A stretch of 64,000 bases of DNA from NCBI GenBank assembly GCA_025765615.1, contig JAIVFJ010000208.1:1-64000 (forward strand), in the 5' to 3' direction. The stretch comes from Zopfochytrium polystomum (Eukaryota; Chytridiomycota; Chytridiomycetes; Chytridiales; Chytridiaceae). This document shows positions 1-11,545 of the stretch, in pieces. The position numbers and the translations under genes are program-made. Position 1 is the first letter of the stretch. The number at the start of each line of letters is the position of its first letter. Below the pieces are notes generated by a model. The model did no database searches and was not told the DNA's origin. It saw only the letters and a list, made by a program, of their open reading frames with translations.

Positions 1-1708
1 CCCACCATATTCCAGGGCATGCTGATGGGCGAGGGACACGCCTGTGAGGTCGAAAAGTACGGCGTGTCGTGGCTCGGGCCGTACTTTATCACCAAGGAGA
101 CTGTCGATCCCAAGGGCACCATCGCATGGTTCCCCAAGCGGCTGCCGTCGCACCTTGGCCTTCCCAAAGCGTGGGACAGCGACCGGATTGGGTGCAGGAA
201 GGCGGTTGCATTTGGGCGAACCACGGCGTCTGGGACCGCAACACGAAGCAGCTTCTCGTTCCGGATTACTTTGTCCGCACCACCAGCGACTTGGGAAGGC
301 CGCCGCACTTTGACGACTTTTTTGTTCCGTTCGCGGAACGCTTTATCCGCGCCGTCAGGTCGCACCACAAAGCGGCGGTCAGCTTTGTCGAGCCCGCCGC
401 CAACTCGATAGCTCCGCGCGTGAGGCGGCCGTGGCTCGAAGGAAAGGAAGGCGGCGGCGGTCAAGGGGTGCCCGTCTCCAACGACGGCAGCTGGGACCGC
501 ATTTGCTTCGCCCCGCACTTTTACGATCGCTCACGCTCATCACCAAAACCTACAACCCGTACTTCACCCGGACCTCTTTGGCGCCGCGCGCCACCGGTAC
601 TCGCACGTGTTCCTCTCCATCAAGTTCTTCGAGAGCGGAATCAAGGCGTGCTTCCGCGACCAGCTGGCGGGCACGCAGGACGAGGGCGCGGAGAACGTCG
701 GCGAGGCGCCTTGCGTGATCGGCGAAATTGGGATCCCGATCGACCTTGAAAACGGCAAGGCGTTTTGGACGGGCGACTACTCGATGCAGACGAGAGCGCT
801 GGACGCGAACTTGTGCGGGCTGGAGGGGAACCCGGGGTTGAACTACACTCTGTGGACGTATGTGCCTGACAACTCGAATGAGTGGGGGGACGGTTGGAAC
901 AGCGAGGACCTAAGCTTGTGGTCGCCTCCAAAGACCGATGGTGGCTCGGTCGCGGATGGGGAGGACTTGGATGCTGGCGCTCGCGGGATCAAGGCGTTCG
1001 TCCGCCCCGCGCCCGTCCTGGTCCCCGGAGAGATCCGCTTCACGGCGTTCGACCTCGCCACCTCGACGTTTACCTTCATCTTCCGGCACCCCTCTGTCGG
1101 GCACCTGCGCAACCTTCTTATCGAAAACAACAACAGCCCCTCCGTCAGCGAGGGGATACCTTTCTCGTTTGGCTGGGGCCGTCGCATCCACCCCTGCCGC
1201 CGCTGTCCACGCCGTCGCGCTTGGCGCGTGCCCGCGGGACGTCGAAATCTACCTCCCGCGCCTCCACTTTCCGGAATTCGCCAACCTGCAAGTCCACGTC
1301 GGCTCCGTCCCGCGCGACCCGCTCGACGCCGACGCCACCGGGTCCGCCGGGACGCCCGCGGAGACTGCTGCGTTCAGGATCGACCTTACCGCGCAGCGGC
1401 TGTGGTACCGGTGCCCGTGTGCGCGGCGGCACGTCGCTGAGACGCCCGTGGGGAGCGGGGAGTCTGCGAGGGTGAAAGCGCCTGATGAGAATGCCGAGCC
1501 GGCCCAAGTTGAGCACCGGATTGTGGTACGGTACGGCGGGGGCCGCGGCAAGCGCCTTGCGGTTGTGGCGAGAGAGGGTGCAGTGGTGGCGGCGGCCGCG
1601 GCGATGGCAGAGGAGCGGGAAAGTGCGTGGGCCGTGTTGATGGCCGCGCGAAACTTTCGTTGGAGACATTTGGTGCCCGTGTTATTCAATAAAAGAGAAG
1701 AAGAATAG
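1..1708 (+). pseudogene. GH5 endoglycoceramidase/steryl-glucosidase-like gene, 3' part, frameshifted
   Basis: The 3' part of a glycoside hydrolase family 5 gene resembling fungal endoglycoceramidase-related or steryl-glucosidase proteins (GH5_12 type), which hydrolyse glycosylceramides or sterylglucosides. The 5' end lies outside the window. Family-typical stretches are readable: 'GCIWANHGVWD' and 'LLVPDYF' near 200-270, 'FAPHFYD' near 510, 'TLITKTYNPYF' near 530-560, 'VIGEIGIPIDLENGKAFW' near 715-770 with the likely nucleophile Glu, and 'LNYTLWTYVPDNSNEWGDG' near 840-895. A C-terminal beta domain follows ('FDLATSTFTFIF', 'VEIYLPRLHFPEFA'). These stretches sit in different frames: frame 1, then 3, 2, 1 and 2, so about four 1-nt shifts are needed. 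Two other degraded copies lie at 18062-19210 (minus) and 22185-22875 (plus). It is most likely a pseudogene; assembly error is the alternative. Confidence 0.7.
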
Positions 1709-1907
1709 AAGTAGTGATCTAATGAGTATCAATACGGACAAAAAAGAGAGGTCCCCGATTCGAGATGTCCGGCAATTCTCCCTGGAGTTGTTCAACGGTC
1801 AGTTACGTGCCGTGCATATTGCAAATGAAAGCTTGCTCCAATAAACCTCACAAATATTCGTCGTTGCGCACCAAAAACTGCTGCTCAAATCAAGAAGAAG
1901 CACTGCC

Positions 1908-3858
1908 TCAGCTCCTCAGCGGTTGCCGACCCCTTTCAGCATCCGAGGCATCCACCGCTGAACGCGGCGACGAGCGTCTTCTCCGTCCAAGCTCCAAAAC
2001 ACCAAACCGCATCAGCAGCTCCTCAATACAGGGCACATAGCTGAGATTGAAGTCCCCACGTACACTGCGGGCTCGTTCCACGATGGCCGCGGCGAGCGCC
2101 TGCGATGCGAGACATCGTTCTTGGTGCTTGTCGTCCAGCATCGCAAACACACTGTCGAGCGCGCATAGGAGGCGCTGCATGTGAACGGCGGCCCCAGTCG
2201 CAGTACGAATGCGTGAGAAGCCTGTTCCCACCATCCACTGTCGTTCGTGAAGAGCTCGGCGAGGCTGTCGGCGCTTGCACCGGCGTCAAGCAGCATGTCC
2301 AGGATGATCGCGTCGGGGCGTCGGTCATCTGGGAATGGGTAACTCGAGGGCAGAGTACAAGTGGGCTAGTGGGAAATCCTCCGGCCACGAACTCGGAAGG
2401 CCCTGGTCGTCGGCACGGATCACGTCCTCTGGCTGCTCCTCGCCTTCCCCCTTCGTCGTCGTTTCGCAGAGTAACCACATGCGGCGGGTCGATAAATACC
2501 TGCTCGACGGCCAGGGGAAGCGCAGTGAGCCCGCGAAAGTTCCTCGCCGAAAAGATTCCATTCTTTGCAATTACTCCATTGGGCGTGTCTGCTTCTGACA
2601 GCTCTGCTGCTGACAGCTCCTTCCTCGTCCTCTCCACATCAAGACTCCGCACGCACATCAGTAGATCGCGACCCTCTACTGCGCAGCGTCCGCCGTGGCG
2701 TTGCAGAGCCTGAATGGCACGCTCAAGAACACGTGCTCGATAGAGAGCAAGCCTTTTCTGCTTTCCGCTCCCAGGTGCGCCAAAATAACTGCTCGACCAC
2801 GGGCCTGATCGTTGCCAGTACGCGAAAATCTCATACGCGATGTCGAGGGCCGTCTTACCTCCGCAGCTACGCTCATTCACGATCGCCGCCGCCGACCGTT
2901 GATCTGCCTCGAGGACAAAAGTGATGGCGTCGGCGACCACGTACTCCCATGCGGACGAGGAATTCGAGGAGGACCAGGTTTCATCGTTAAAAGAGGTATT
3001 TGGCGGCAAGGGCTCAGGGACGGGGGCCAGTTGCGCGCCCTTCAAGATGACGGCCTGCAGCAGGGTCATCCCTGCGCGGCCTCGCGAATGCACACAGCGC
3101 TCGCGACGGACAAACTTCCCCTGCCACGTCCGCGGCGTCCCGGGAGCGTAACGGAAGGTCAACGCGGTTCTTCCTTGCGGGCCGACAATGAGGCGCGAGG
3201 CGGGACGGAATCCGATGGCGAGGGCGTGGACGAGGAGGTCCTTTTTGACGTCGAAGCTGGAGGGATTCGCGCGGAGCCAGCAACCCAGGACTAGCATCGC
3301 GGCGGCGGCAGCCGATCGGGAGGCGTCGGTGGTATCCCCTTGGCCAGACGAATCAAGGTGCGAGACCAGTCCCAGTCCCGGGGTGTTTGCGATGGCGGCG
3401 TGGGTGAGAAGGAACTGAATGAGGCCGCGGTCCGTGATTTCCTTCGCAGCAGGGTCGTTGTGGGACAGTTTCCTAACAAGGGGCCGGCGAAGGGCAACAA
3501 AGGCGGCACGCCACAACACCAGCCCTTGAGACGAACGAGAGAAAGTGAGACTGGCAAGTGCGCGGCACACCCGGGACATCCCGACGAGATCGCGGACGGC
3601 TTGGACGGCGGCGAGGTGTTCTTGGCTTTGGATTGCGTTCCAAAACTGGGCGCGGCGGTGGTCGAGCCGCACCGTAGTGCGACGAGGTTGAAGGGCGCCG
3701 GCCAGCGCGCCGGGCCGTTGCCGGCCATGCCGTCGAGAATCGTGCCGGAAAGTCGTCTCTGTATCACCGCCGCCCCCGTTGATGCCGAGCAGCAGCACTC
3801 TCATTAGCAACTCGAACGGGAGCCGAAGCAGTAGTTGCGGCCGGTCGTCCTCCGCCAT
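1908..3858 (-). CDS. Ankyrin-repeat protein with F-box-like N-terminus, apparent frameshifts
   Basis: The minus-strand protein starts at an ATG at 3858 ('MAEDDRPQLLLRLPFELL', an F-box/LRR-like leader of the kind that precedes ankyrin repeats in this genome). An upstream in-frame ATG at 4017 is less likely. Ankyrin-like segments are readable: 'GMTLLQAVILKGAQL', 'GGKTALDIAYEIFAYW' and 'GLTALPLAVEQVF'. After about 2460 the family-like sequence moves to another frame ('ILDMLLDAGASADSL', near 2280-2300), and near 2235 to a third ('MQRLLCALDSVFAML') that ends at 1908. At least two 1-nt shifts are therefore needed for a full-length product. The role would be protein-protein binding, possibly ubiquitin-ligase adaptor. 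The repeats differ from the LQWW type found elsewhere in the window. Confidence 0.55.
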
Positions 3859-4068
3859 GATCAAGCGAGATTGAAGATTTGCCTTTTGTCTTGAATTGGT
3901 CCGATGACTGCGCACCGCACATGGGTTGTCCAGCCGACTCCCAACCTTGGAGTCAAGAATAGTGGACTCGAGTTTTATCACGACGAGGCGAACGATGCAG
4001 CAAGCCGCTTTGGCCACGTCCCTGTAATGCAGCAGCGGGCTGCCCCTGAAGTACGGTGAGGAAGCAGT

Positions 4069-4290
4069 TTGCGGTGCGTCGCATTCATAGTTCTGGAGTG
4101 GTTAAAGGACAGCGGTCCCGAATTCAAGTACCACGATGGATCAACGCCGACAGGAACGGCTACATCAGTGCGCTTCAATGGTGACTGGAAAGTGCGTACG
4201 ACCTCAGTGCAGATCTCCGGCGCCACCACCTGGAATGAAACCGAAAGCTTGCAGTAGTGGTGGTTGGACAGCGGCCTTTAAATCGACTGG
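4069..4290 (+). pseudogene. Relic of LQWW-type ankyrin repeats
   Basis: Three repeat remnants are spread over different frames: 'VLEWLKDSGPEFKYHD' near 4085-4135 (compare LEWWKDSGLELKY in the intact genes), 'GYISALQW' followed by a stop and 'LESAYDLS' near 4155-4205, and 'LQ', stop, 'WWLDSGL' near 4248-4280. No open frame joins them. This is a decayed fragment of the ankyrin family found at 11819, 57526 and 60257. From 4300 to 4820 I see no gene. Confidence 0.55.
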
Positions 4291-4820
4291 CACTTTTCCT
4301 TTTTAAGATGCAAGTTAATCGAAGTTCTCACGAGGCGGGAACAAACGGAGCACCGCTGGTCCACGAGAGGCGTTTAGGAATATCTTGCAAGACGTTGGGC
4401 CTCACGAAACGGCAGAAGCATGCTGTGAAAAATAGTATCAAGTTTAACCTGTGAATCAGAGTTTTAAAAAATGGATTGACATTGTGGACCAATCCAGCGA
4501 TTGCGTGGGACGGCGATTTTGCAATGGACGGGCGTGGTCACTCAGGTTTACTTGGTGGTCGCTCATGTTGTCTCTTGATGCTGCATGATTTCGACTTTGC
4601 GGCTTCGGTGGGCCGCGGGCGACGACTTCTCTTGTTCTCCTATTGCCTCTTCAATTTGGCGTATGCCGCCTCCGCTCGGCAGACAAAGCGGAGGACCGCG
4701 GCAAAGATGGATGCTCACTGCTCTGCTCTTTTTTAACTGCACTCAGCCCACCAAGAATGTGCTTAGCCTCCTTTCCCTTTCTGTCTGCCCCCACCCCCGT
4801 CCCCGCACTTCGTCCTTCAC

Positions 4821-4827
4821 TATAAGT
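4821..4827 (+). promoter_or_regulatory. TATA-like box of Family A gene 1
   Basis: The sequence TATAAGT lies about 75 bp before the ATG at 4901. A comparable box precedes members 4 and 5 of the same family (near 9986 and 13870). Confidence 0.4.
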
Positions 4828-4900
4828 ACTTTCATGCACTTTGAGGAGACAGCAGACCCACTTTATCGTCCGAACCACCACCATAGTGCCATCTTCAACA

Positions 4901-5740
4901 ATGCGTTCCCTGACCCTCCTAGTCGCCGCCCTTTTTACCGCTGCCGCCTCCATGGTTGCAGCCGCACCGCTCCCGCCCACCGCCGATCTCGCGCTCGTCG
5001 GCTCAACCAGCTTGATATCCGCCAACACTGCTGCCGTCGTCCAGCTCGAGCGCCGTACGTGTTAGCCCCATTTTCCTGTGCACAATTTTGTTCGATCGTC
5101 CAGAACAGCTGATCGCATGCCTATCTTCTTTCCCTTGCGGACGTGGTGTTGTGTTCGGTTGGTGAAGGCCGTAAGTGTGCTGAATTGCGAGCAAATTGTA
5201 GCGAACTCAGGTTCTGATATCTCTCTCGCACCTTTAAATGTCAATCTCACAGACAAAGGCAAAAAGGGGAAAAAAGGTAAAGGCAAGCACGGCAAGGGCA
5301 AAGGCAAGAAAGGCAAGGGCATGGGAGGTGGTCCTCCCCCAGGTATGAGAGCCACCCCTTTCTCCGCTTCTCCAGCCCTCGTTATTGCGGGAAGAAAAGG
5401 CCTCTAATCGCCCGAAACGATGAACAATGGCACAATCGACTTGACAGCTGCCGCCGAAGCGCCCCCAGCCGAAGCCGCCCCTGCCGAAGCACCTGCCGAG
5501 GGTCTGGTTGACTTCGAAGGCTACGATGACGAGGCCGCCTACGACGACGAAATCGCTGCGGCGTTTGACGAGGAGGAGGCGTTTGACGACGACGACGTTG
5601 TCGAAGGCGAACTGTTTGACGACGAGGAGGCCGTTGACGAGGAGGAACTGGAGGATGAAGAGCTCGAAGAGGCCGTCGATGAGGAGGAGCTCGAGGAAGA
5701 GGAGGCTCTTGATGAGGAGGAGATTTACGACGACGAATAA
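4901..5740 (+). CDS. Family A member 1: secreted polyampholyte protein
   Basis: Exons 4901-5054, 5253-5342 and 5448-5740 (178 aa), both introns in phase 1. Exon 1 encodes a signal peptide ('MRSLTLLVAALFTAAASMV', Ala-rich cleavage region) and a short pro-segment ending 'VVQLER', with a basic residue contributed across the intron, resembling a Kex2-type site. Exon 2 encodes a cationic block of GKGKKG repeats ending in GGGPPP. Exon 3 starts with AAEAPPAEAAPAEAP, then the family motif 'GLVDFEGYDDEAAYDDE', then a long Asp/Glu tail (EEAVDEEELEDEEL). I do not recognise the family. The layout suggests an extracellular charged, possibly metal- or wall-binding or self-associating protein; this is inference. 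It is the first of five tandem copies. Confidence 0.8.
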
Positions 5741-6307
5741 GTCGCTTGATGGTGGATTCTACGAGTTTCTTGTACTTTTTCGTTTTTTACTTAGTTGCGT
5801 TTGCCACTCCATTGTATATAAGGGCAAGTTGTGGGGTTTTCTTCCAGCCCGAAGCAAGTGGATGGGGAAGCGTTGCGGGCAGGTTGAGTTACACCGTTCA
5901 ACAGCAAACAGCAGCTGCGGTCAAAGAGCTTGGAACAAACATTTACAAAACACGAACCACAAAACACTAGCGAATAGTAACGACTATGTTTTTGCGCTGT
6001 CTTTGTTTGCTGCTACCCTGTGTGCCAGTGCGCTGCACGGGAAGGAGTGAACGTGTATTGTGGCATGTGACAAGGGAAAACACGTGATTGAACTATGCGG
6101 GTGATTCTCGCACGCTTGAGAGGAATTTGGAACGAGCCGAAAAAGGAAAGAAAAAACAATTTACTGCTTTCCGAGTGTCTGCGGCTTCCCTTTTTGGAAA
6201 TAGCTCAGCCAAGTGTGTGCTCCGCCCCTCCGACATTTCCGCGCACCGAACCAACATAGACCTTTCCAACACAACAGCATTCGCCACAGCTCGTTTTGCC
6301 GCAAGTC

Positions 6308-7683
6308 ATGCGTCCTCGCACCCTCCTGGTCGCCGCGTTCATTGCCGCAGCTGCGTCTGTGGTGGATGCCGCACCGCTCACCGTCACGGGCGATCTCACG
6401 CTCGCTGGCGCCAGCAGCTTGATCTCGGCTGACCATGCCGCCGTCGTCCAGCTTGAGCGCCGTACGCACCACAATTCTTGCTTTTCTAATCTCCATCTCG
6501 ATCCCCACAAACAACTGACCGCACCATCGGAAAAACGATGTTTCCTCAACATTCCCTCCTCACCTCTCGATTGTGAACTTGGGGCTGTCACGTAACGTAA
6601 GTCTGGACGCGTGGTGAGCGGGCTTCGGGTGCCATCATCTCTAACACCACCCCCGTCGCACTTCCCTTTCTTAAAAATACAGACAACAAAGGAGGCAAAA
6701 GAGGAAAAGGCAAGAAAGGGAAGGGTCGCAAAGGCAAGCGCGGAAAGGGTAAGCGTGGCAAGAAGGGAAAGGGCGGCGGTGCTCCCCAAGGTATTTATCT
6801 CTGTCAGGCCCAACGCTACAACGCCAAGCCCGCTGATCACACAACTTCCCACCAAATCCTTGGTCCATGTTCAGGTGGAGCTGGTGATGCTGGTGGGGCT
6901 CCCGGCGACGCTCCCGCAGACGCACCTCCTGCAGGCGGCGACCCCGGCGGCGCTCCCGCCGGTGCTCCTGGCGGCGATCCCGGCGGCGCTCCTGGCGGCG
7001 ATCCAGGCGGCGCTCCTGGCGGCGCTCCTGCGGGAGGAGCCCCAGGAATGCCTGGCGACGGCAACGCGGCTGGGCCGACCTCCGCAGAAGCCCCCATGGC
7101 CATGGCCGACGCTGCTCCTGCTGGAGGGTACGGTGCGGCAGGGAACACTGTGTTTGGGAACCCTTCGTTTGGGAACCCTGCGGTTGGCAACCCTGCGGAA
7201 ATGTACGCTGCTGAAAGGTACCCCGCGGAGAGGAACCCTGCGGCTGGGTTCTCTGCGCAAGCGTACGCTGCGAATCAGTACCCGGCGGAAGGGTACCCTT
7301 CGAGAGGGCATCCTGCGATGGGATACGCTGCGAGACGGTACCCGGCGAGAGGGTACCCTGCGGAAGTCGCGCCGTACTATGGCCAAGCGGGCCTGGTTGA
7401 CTACGAAGGCTACGATGACGAGGCCGCCTACGACAACGACTTTGCTGCGGCATTTGACGAGGAGGAGGCGGTCGACGACGACGGTGCAGTCGAAGAAGAG
7501 CTATTCGATGACGAAAAAGCAGTTGACGAGGAGGAGCTCGAGGAGGAAGGGCTGGAGGAAGACGAGGACGTGGACGAGGAGGAGCTTGACGAGGAGGAAA
7601 TTGATGAGGAAGCAGGAGATGAGGAGCGGCTGGAGGACGAAGAGGCTGCCGACGAGGAAGAGGTCTATGAGGACGACGAGTAA
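6308..7683 (+). CDS. Family A member 2: longest, with collagen-like and Tyr-Pro repeats
   Basis: Exons 6308-6461, 6683-6790 and 6875-7683 (about 356 aa), phase-1 introns as in its paralogues. Signal peptide 'MRPRTLLVAAFIAAAASVV', pro-segment 'LTLAGASSLISADHAAVVQ' ending LER, and a cationic exon 2 (KGKKGKGRKGKRGKG). Exon 3 is extended. It begins with Gly/Pro/Asp/Ala repeats (GGDPGGAPGG), continues with short repeats of the types 'FGNPSFGNPAVGNP' and 'RYPAERNPA / YPAEGYPS', then the family motif 'GLVDYEGYDDEAAYDND' and the acidic tail. The GGxP and YPAE insertions are absent from members 1, 4 and 5 and reduced in member 3. Secretion is supported by the signal peptide; function is unknown. From 5741 to 6300 I see only an intergenic region. 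Confidence 0.8.
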
Positions 7684-8221
7684 GTCACTGGATGCGCCGT
7701 TGCGTCGTTGCGGTCCTTATGTTGAACTGCTGCGGGACGGTCTGTTCACCTTCAGGAGGATCCTACTTGTTCCTGTTATTTTTCGTTCCTGTCATCTGTT
7801 TGTCTTTCCACTTCTGATTGTCCAAATTGCACCAATTGAGCCCCCTGGCCTGCATTTCAATGACTGGAGGACAGCCATAAGGGGTTCTGAGCCAACCGCA
7901 AACAGAAAGTGATCCAAGGGGCTGATTCACTTGCAGCTACCTTTTTACTTCCGCTAGAAGGGTAACTTTTGCATGACCTTGCAAGTGAAGATGAAGATAA
8001 GGGACTGCATCAACCACATTTGTCGACTCGGCTCGGCATATTCCGGAATTCACTCGAAATGGAAAAGCAAACAGCATTCTTCGTGCCTGCAGCTTCTCTT
8101 CGCGTGGAAATGGGCTCAGCCCATGTGCTTCGCCTCGTAACTTTAACAGCTTCACATGGATTCCCATGGAGATTCAGTCCGCCAACCAAACTTCTGCCTT
8201 CGGATCACTATTCCACAAGCA

Positions 8222-9266
8222 ATGCGCTCCCTCAGTCTCCTCGTCGCCGTGCTCGTTGCCACCGCCGCGTCTATGGTTGCAGCCGCGCCGTTTCCGGCCA
8301 ACACCGACCTCGCACTCGTCGGCTCCAACAGCCTGATCTCGGCTGACCACGCTGGAGTGGTCGAGCTGGAGCGACGTAAGCACCACACCTCTTGCATCTT
8401 CTTACCCTGCACACAAAACTTATCATACCCCGATCGGATTAACGATTTCCTCCTCGTGCTTTCTTACTTTCTTTCCCTGAACTCACAATCGTGTACTGGA
8501 TCTGGCTGACACAGGACGTAAGTCGATTGCATAATGAGCGACCTTTCTTGGGCCAGTATTCCCAACCACCACCCGATGTTTCCCATAATCGAAAATTAGA
8601 CGGCAGAAAAGGCAAAAAAGGAAAGGGCAGGAAAGGGAAGCGTGGCGGCAAAGGCAGGCGCGGAAAGGGCAAGCGTGGCAAGAAGGGCATGGGCGGCGGC
8701 CCTCCACCAGGTAAAACATCTTGCTCCAAGCCCACCTGTTTTTGGTTAAAGGCGTTGATAATTTATAAACCAAAAATAATCGTCGTGAATATTCTGGTTC
8801 AGCTGGTGACGCTGGCGCTCCTGGCGGCGCACCCGGTGACGCTCCCGCAGAAGCACCCCCCGCCGGAGTAGCTCCTGGCGATGCCGCACCTGCGGATGCC
8901 AACCCCGCGGAAGCGCCCCCGGCCGAAGCTGCACCTGCGGAAGGGTACCCTGCGGAAGCTGCGCCTGCAGAAGCTGGGCCCTACTATAGCCCAGCGGGTC
9001 TGGTTGACTTTGAGAGCTACGACGACGTGTCTGCCTTCGATGACGGCTTTGCTGCTGCGTTTGGCGAGGACGAAGTGCTCGACGACGACGAGGCGCTTGA
9101 CGAGGAGGAACTCGGGGATGACGAGTTCAAGGGAGAAGGAGCTGTCGAAGCGGTGGAGGCGCTTGACGAGGACGAATTGGAGGAGGAGGAGGAGGCTGTT
9201 GGAGAAGAAGAGTTTGAGGAAGAAGAGGCTGTTGGCGAGGAGGAATTATACGAAGACGAGGAGTGA
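8222..9266 (+). CDS. Family A member 3: secreted polyampholyte protein
   Basis: Exons 8222-8375, 8600-8710 and 8803-9266 (242 aa), phase-1 introns. Signal peptide 'MRSLSLLVAVLVATAASMV' and pro-segment 'LALVGSNSLISADHAGVVE' ending LER. Exon 2 is Lys/Arg/Gly-rich (GKKGKGRKGKRGGKGRRGKG, then GGGPPP). Exon 3 starts with APGGAPGDAPAEAPP and PAEAAPAEGYPAEAAP, then 'GLVDFESYDDVSAFDDG' and a Glu/Asp tail. Intron 1 (224 nt) contains an acceptor-like ACAG, the triplet GAC (8515-8517) and a donor GTAAGT. The same arrangement occurs in member 4, so a 3-nt microexon is possible. 7684-8150 holds no gene I can support. Confidence 0.8.
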
Positions 9267-9985
9267 TTCCTTCACTGTTTTTCGAACTGCGCTCCCGTTT
9301 TTTTTGGACTCTTCCTACTTTCACACTTTTTTTGTTTCCTGTGAATTCGCTCTTCTAATTATATCTCGCTCGCGAAGGCATTATTTCAACTGCGAGCGAG
9401 CACGAGTGAGGAATAAACCGAAAGGATTGCCTTGAGATTGCTTTCTGGAAGAGCGGAGGCTGCCGACGGAAATGAGCAAACGTTCGTACGGCCTTAAGCG
9501 AATCGGCATTGGCACAAGTAGCCACGCAGCTAAAATCTTTGCAAACCATGAGGACGGCGAGGGAAATGCGAGGCGACCTTCAGCGCGCCACAGTCGTCAG
9601 CGTGAATATATGCCAATAAGTATCTTTGTTACTGGCGTGATCGGCGCGTTCCCGGCGGCAGCAACGGTCCGTGGTGTGCCGGCAGCCAAACCAGCACGGA
9701 AACGGAAAAAAAAAAAGGAAAAAAAAAACAAACAAAATGGAAAATGTGTCTCACTTCCAACGCGTCATACTTTTTTTTTACTTTTTTGTTTTTCAAACAG
9801 GAATCTTCGAAACCGCACTCAGCCCGGCCCGGCCGGGAATGGCGTGCGGGTTGGTGCTTCGCCCCGTCAGTTGCTCCTCTCTCGCTCTTCGTCGCTCTCT
9901 CGCTCTCTCTCTCGCTCTCTCTCTCGCCCTCCCTTTCACAAACCGCAAGACAGTTTGTGCCTTCGCCCGGCCCCTTCAGGCCAGA

Positions 9986-9995
9986 TATATATATA
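9986..9995 (+). promoter_or_regulatory. TATA-like (TA)n box of Family A gene 4
   Basis: An alternating TA run lies about 105 bp upstream of the ATG at 10098, the spacing seen for other TATA boxes in this window. Confidence 0.4.
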
Positions 9996-10097
9996 CTTCC
10001 TGCCACACACCAATCCCCAGCCCATCAACCCCATCAATCACACCAATCACAACAGCAGCTCCACATATCCCCCCCGCCTCACTCAATCCAGCCCACA

Positions 10098-11075
10098 ATG
10101 CGCTCCATCACGCTCCTCGTTGCCGCCTTCGTGGCCGCCGCTGCCTCCATGGTCGCCGCCGCGCCGCTCCCCGCCACCTACATTTCCCTCGTTGGCTCCA
10201 ACGACCTGATCTCTGGCGTCTCCGCCGCCGTCGTCCAGCTCGAGCGCCGTATGTATTCTGGGTCGCTGGATTGTTTTGCTCGTCCTGTAACTAATCGAGG
10301 CCAATCCTTCTTCAACCACCATCGCCTCCTACCTGCCTCTTCTCTCACCCGCCTACAACGCGTTCGACTCTCAGGACGTAAGTTTCGTCTTGTTTCGGCT
10401 TGACACCATGGGTTCTGAATCGCTCATCAACCCACTGCTGCCATTTTTCAAATCAACTAGACAAGCACGGTAAAGGAGGCCGTGGCAAGGGCCGTGGCAA
10501 GAAGCGAGGCCCGCCGCCAGGTAAATCCAACGACGGTTCATTTGGTTTCTACCTCCCTCAAAATCATCTCCTCCGAACTCCACAAAGCCCACTCTTTTCG
10601 TGGGACAACGAGTCGCTGAGCTCCGACTTAACCTATTCTTTGCTCATCCTCATCAGCTCCCCCTGCCGAAGCCCCCGCGGACGCGCCGGCCGAGGGTCTC
10701 GTCGACTACGAGGGCTACGACGACGAAGCCGCCTACGACGATGAAATCGCAGCTGCCTTTGACGAGGAGGAGGCGTTCGACGACGACGAGGCCGTCGAGG
10801 ACGAAGAGTTTGACGACGAAGAGGCCGTCGACGAGGAAGAGCTCGATGACGAGGAGCTTGATGAAGAGGAGGCCGTCGACGAGGAAGAGCTCGACGAGGA
10901 GGAGGCGCTTGACGAGGAGGAGCTTGAAGAGGAGGAAGCTGTTGACGAGGAGGAACTCGAGGAGGAGGAGGCGGTCGACGAGGAGGAGCTGGAGGAAGAG
11001 GAGGCCCTCGACGAGGAGGAGCTTGAGGAGGAGGAGGCTGTCGACGAGGAGGAGGCCTACGACGACGAAGAGTAA
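10098..11075 (+). CDS. Family A member 4: secreted polyampholyte protein with longest acidic repeat
   Basis: Exons 10098-10248, 10461-10520 and 10657-11075 (209 aa), phase-1 introns. Signal peptide 'MRSITLLVAAFVAAAASMV' and pro-segment 'ISLVGSNDLISGVSAAVVQ' ending LER. Exon 2 is the shortest cationic block (KHGKGGRGKGRGKKRGPPP). Exon 3 begins PPAEAPADAPAEG, then 'LVDYEGYDDEAAYDDE', and is then dominated by near-perfect repeats of the type EAVDEEELEEEE, encoded by a GC-rich minisatellite of GACGAGGAGGAG-like units. Intron 1 carries TCAG, GAC (10375-10377), GTAAGT, as in member 3. Function unknown. Confidence 0.8.
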
Positions 11076-11257
11076 GCCCAGCTGCTGGGTTTTTCTCTGG
11101 GACTGGCAGTGCCCTTTTTACTTGGGTTCTACCTTACTCTGTACTTGTAATGTTTCTCTCCGTTTCTCTTTTTCCTTTCACTTCAATATATAAAGCACGC
11201 GACTGAAAACCACCGCCGCCACCCACCACCCGCGCCGCGAACAAAACGATCTGGCTC

Positions 11258-11545
11258 ATGGGCTTCGGCAACATCAACTCGGTCGCCGCGCGCCACGACC
11301 GCGTCCTTCTGAGCAAACTCGCGCGGGCCGTCCTAAACCGGCAAGATCGCGTATTCCCGGAGCGCGACGGCCGCCTCCCGCAGCTCGTCGCGTGCGAATG
11401 CACCTCGAGCGGGGCGGCGCTGCCTATCGCCGGCGACTACGCTGAAGCAAAGGCTGTGTTGTCGAAGGCGTTTGGTTGGACGTGGTCGACTTTGGATCTC
11501 TCGCTGAGAGCTCGCGCTACGAGCCCATCTCGTTTACGTGATTGA
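11258..11545 (+). pseudogene. Possible relic of a dinucleotide-binding oxidoreductase (COG2085-like)
   Basis: The segment 'AGDYAEAKAVLSKAFGW' near 11425-11480, followed one frame away by 'DVVDFGSLAESSRYEPIS', resembles the end of the Rossmann domain in F420/NADP-dependent oxidoreductase-like proteins, where a (G/S)DDAxAKxxV helix precedes GFxxVDxGxLxxAR. The join needs a frameshift, and the upstream part ('TIWLMGFGNINSVAARHD') lacks a clean GxGxxG. No full gene is present. The assignment is an inference from pattern only. A further open stretch to about 11690 is unassigned. Confidence 0.25.

Noticed and set aside
6671..7453. 260-codon minus-strand frame across Family A member 2
   Set aside because: Antisense shadow of the repetitive acidic and Gly-rich exon; Arg/Gln-rich translation is an artefact of the repeats.
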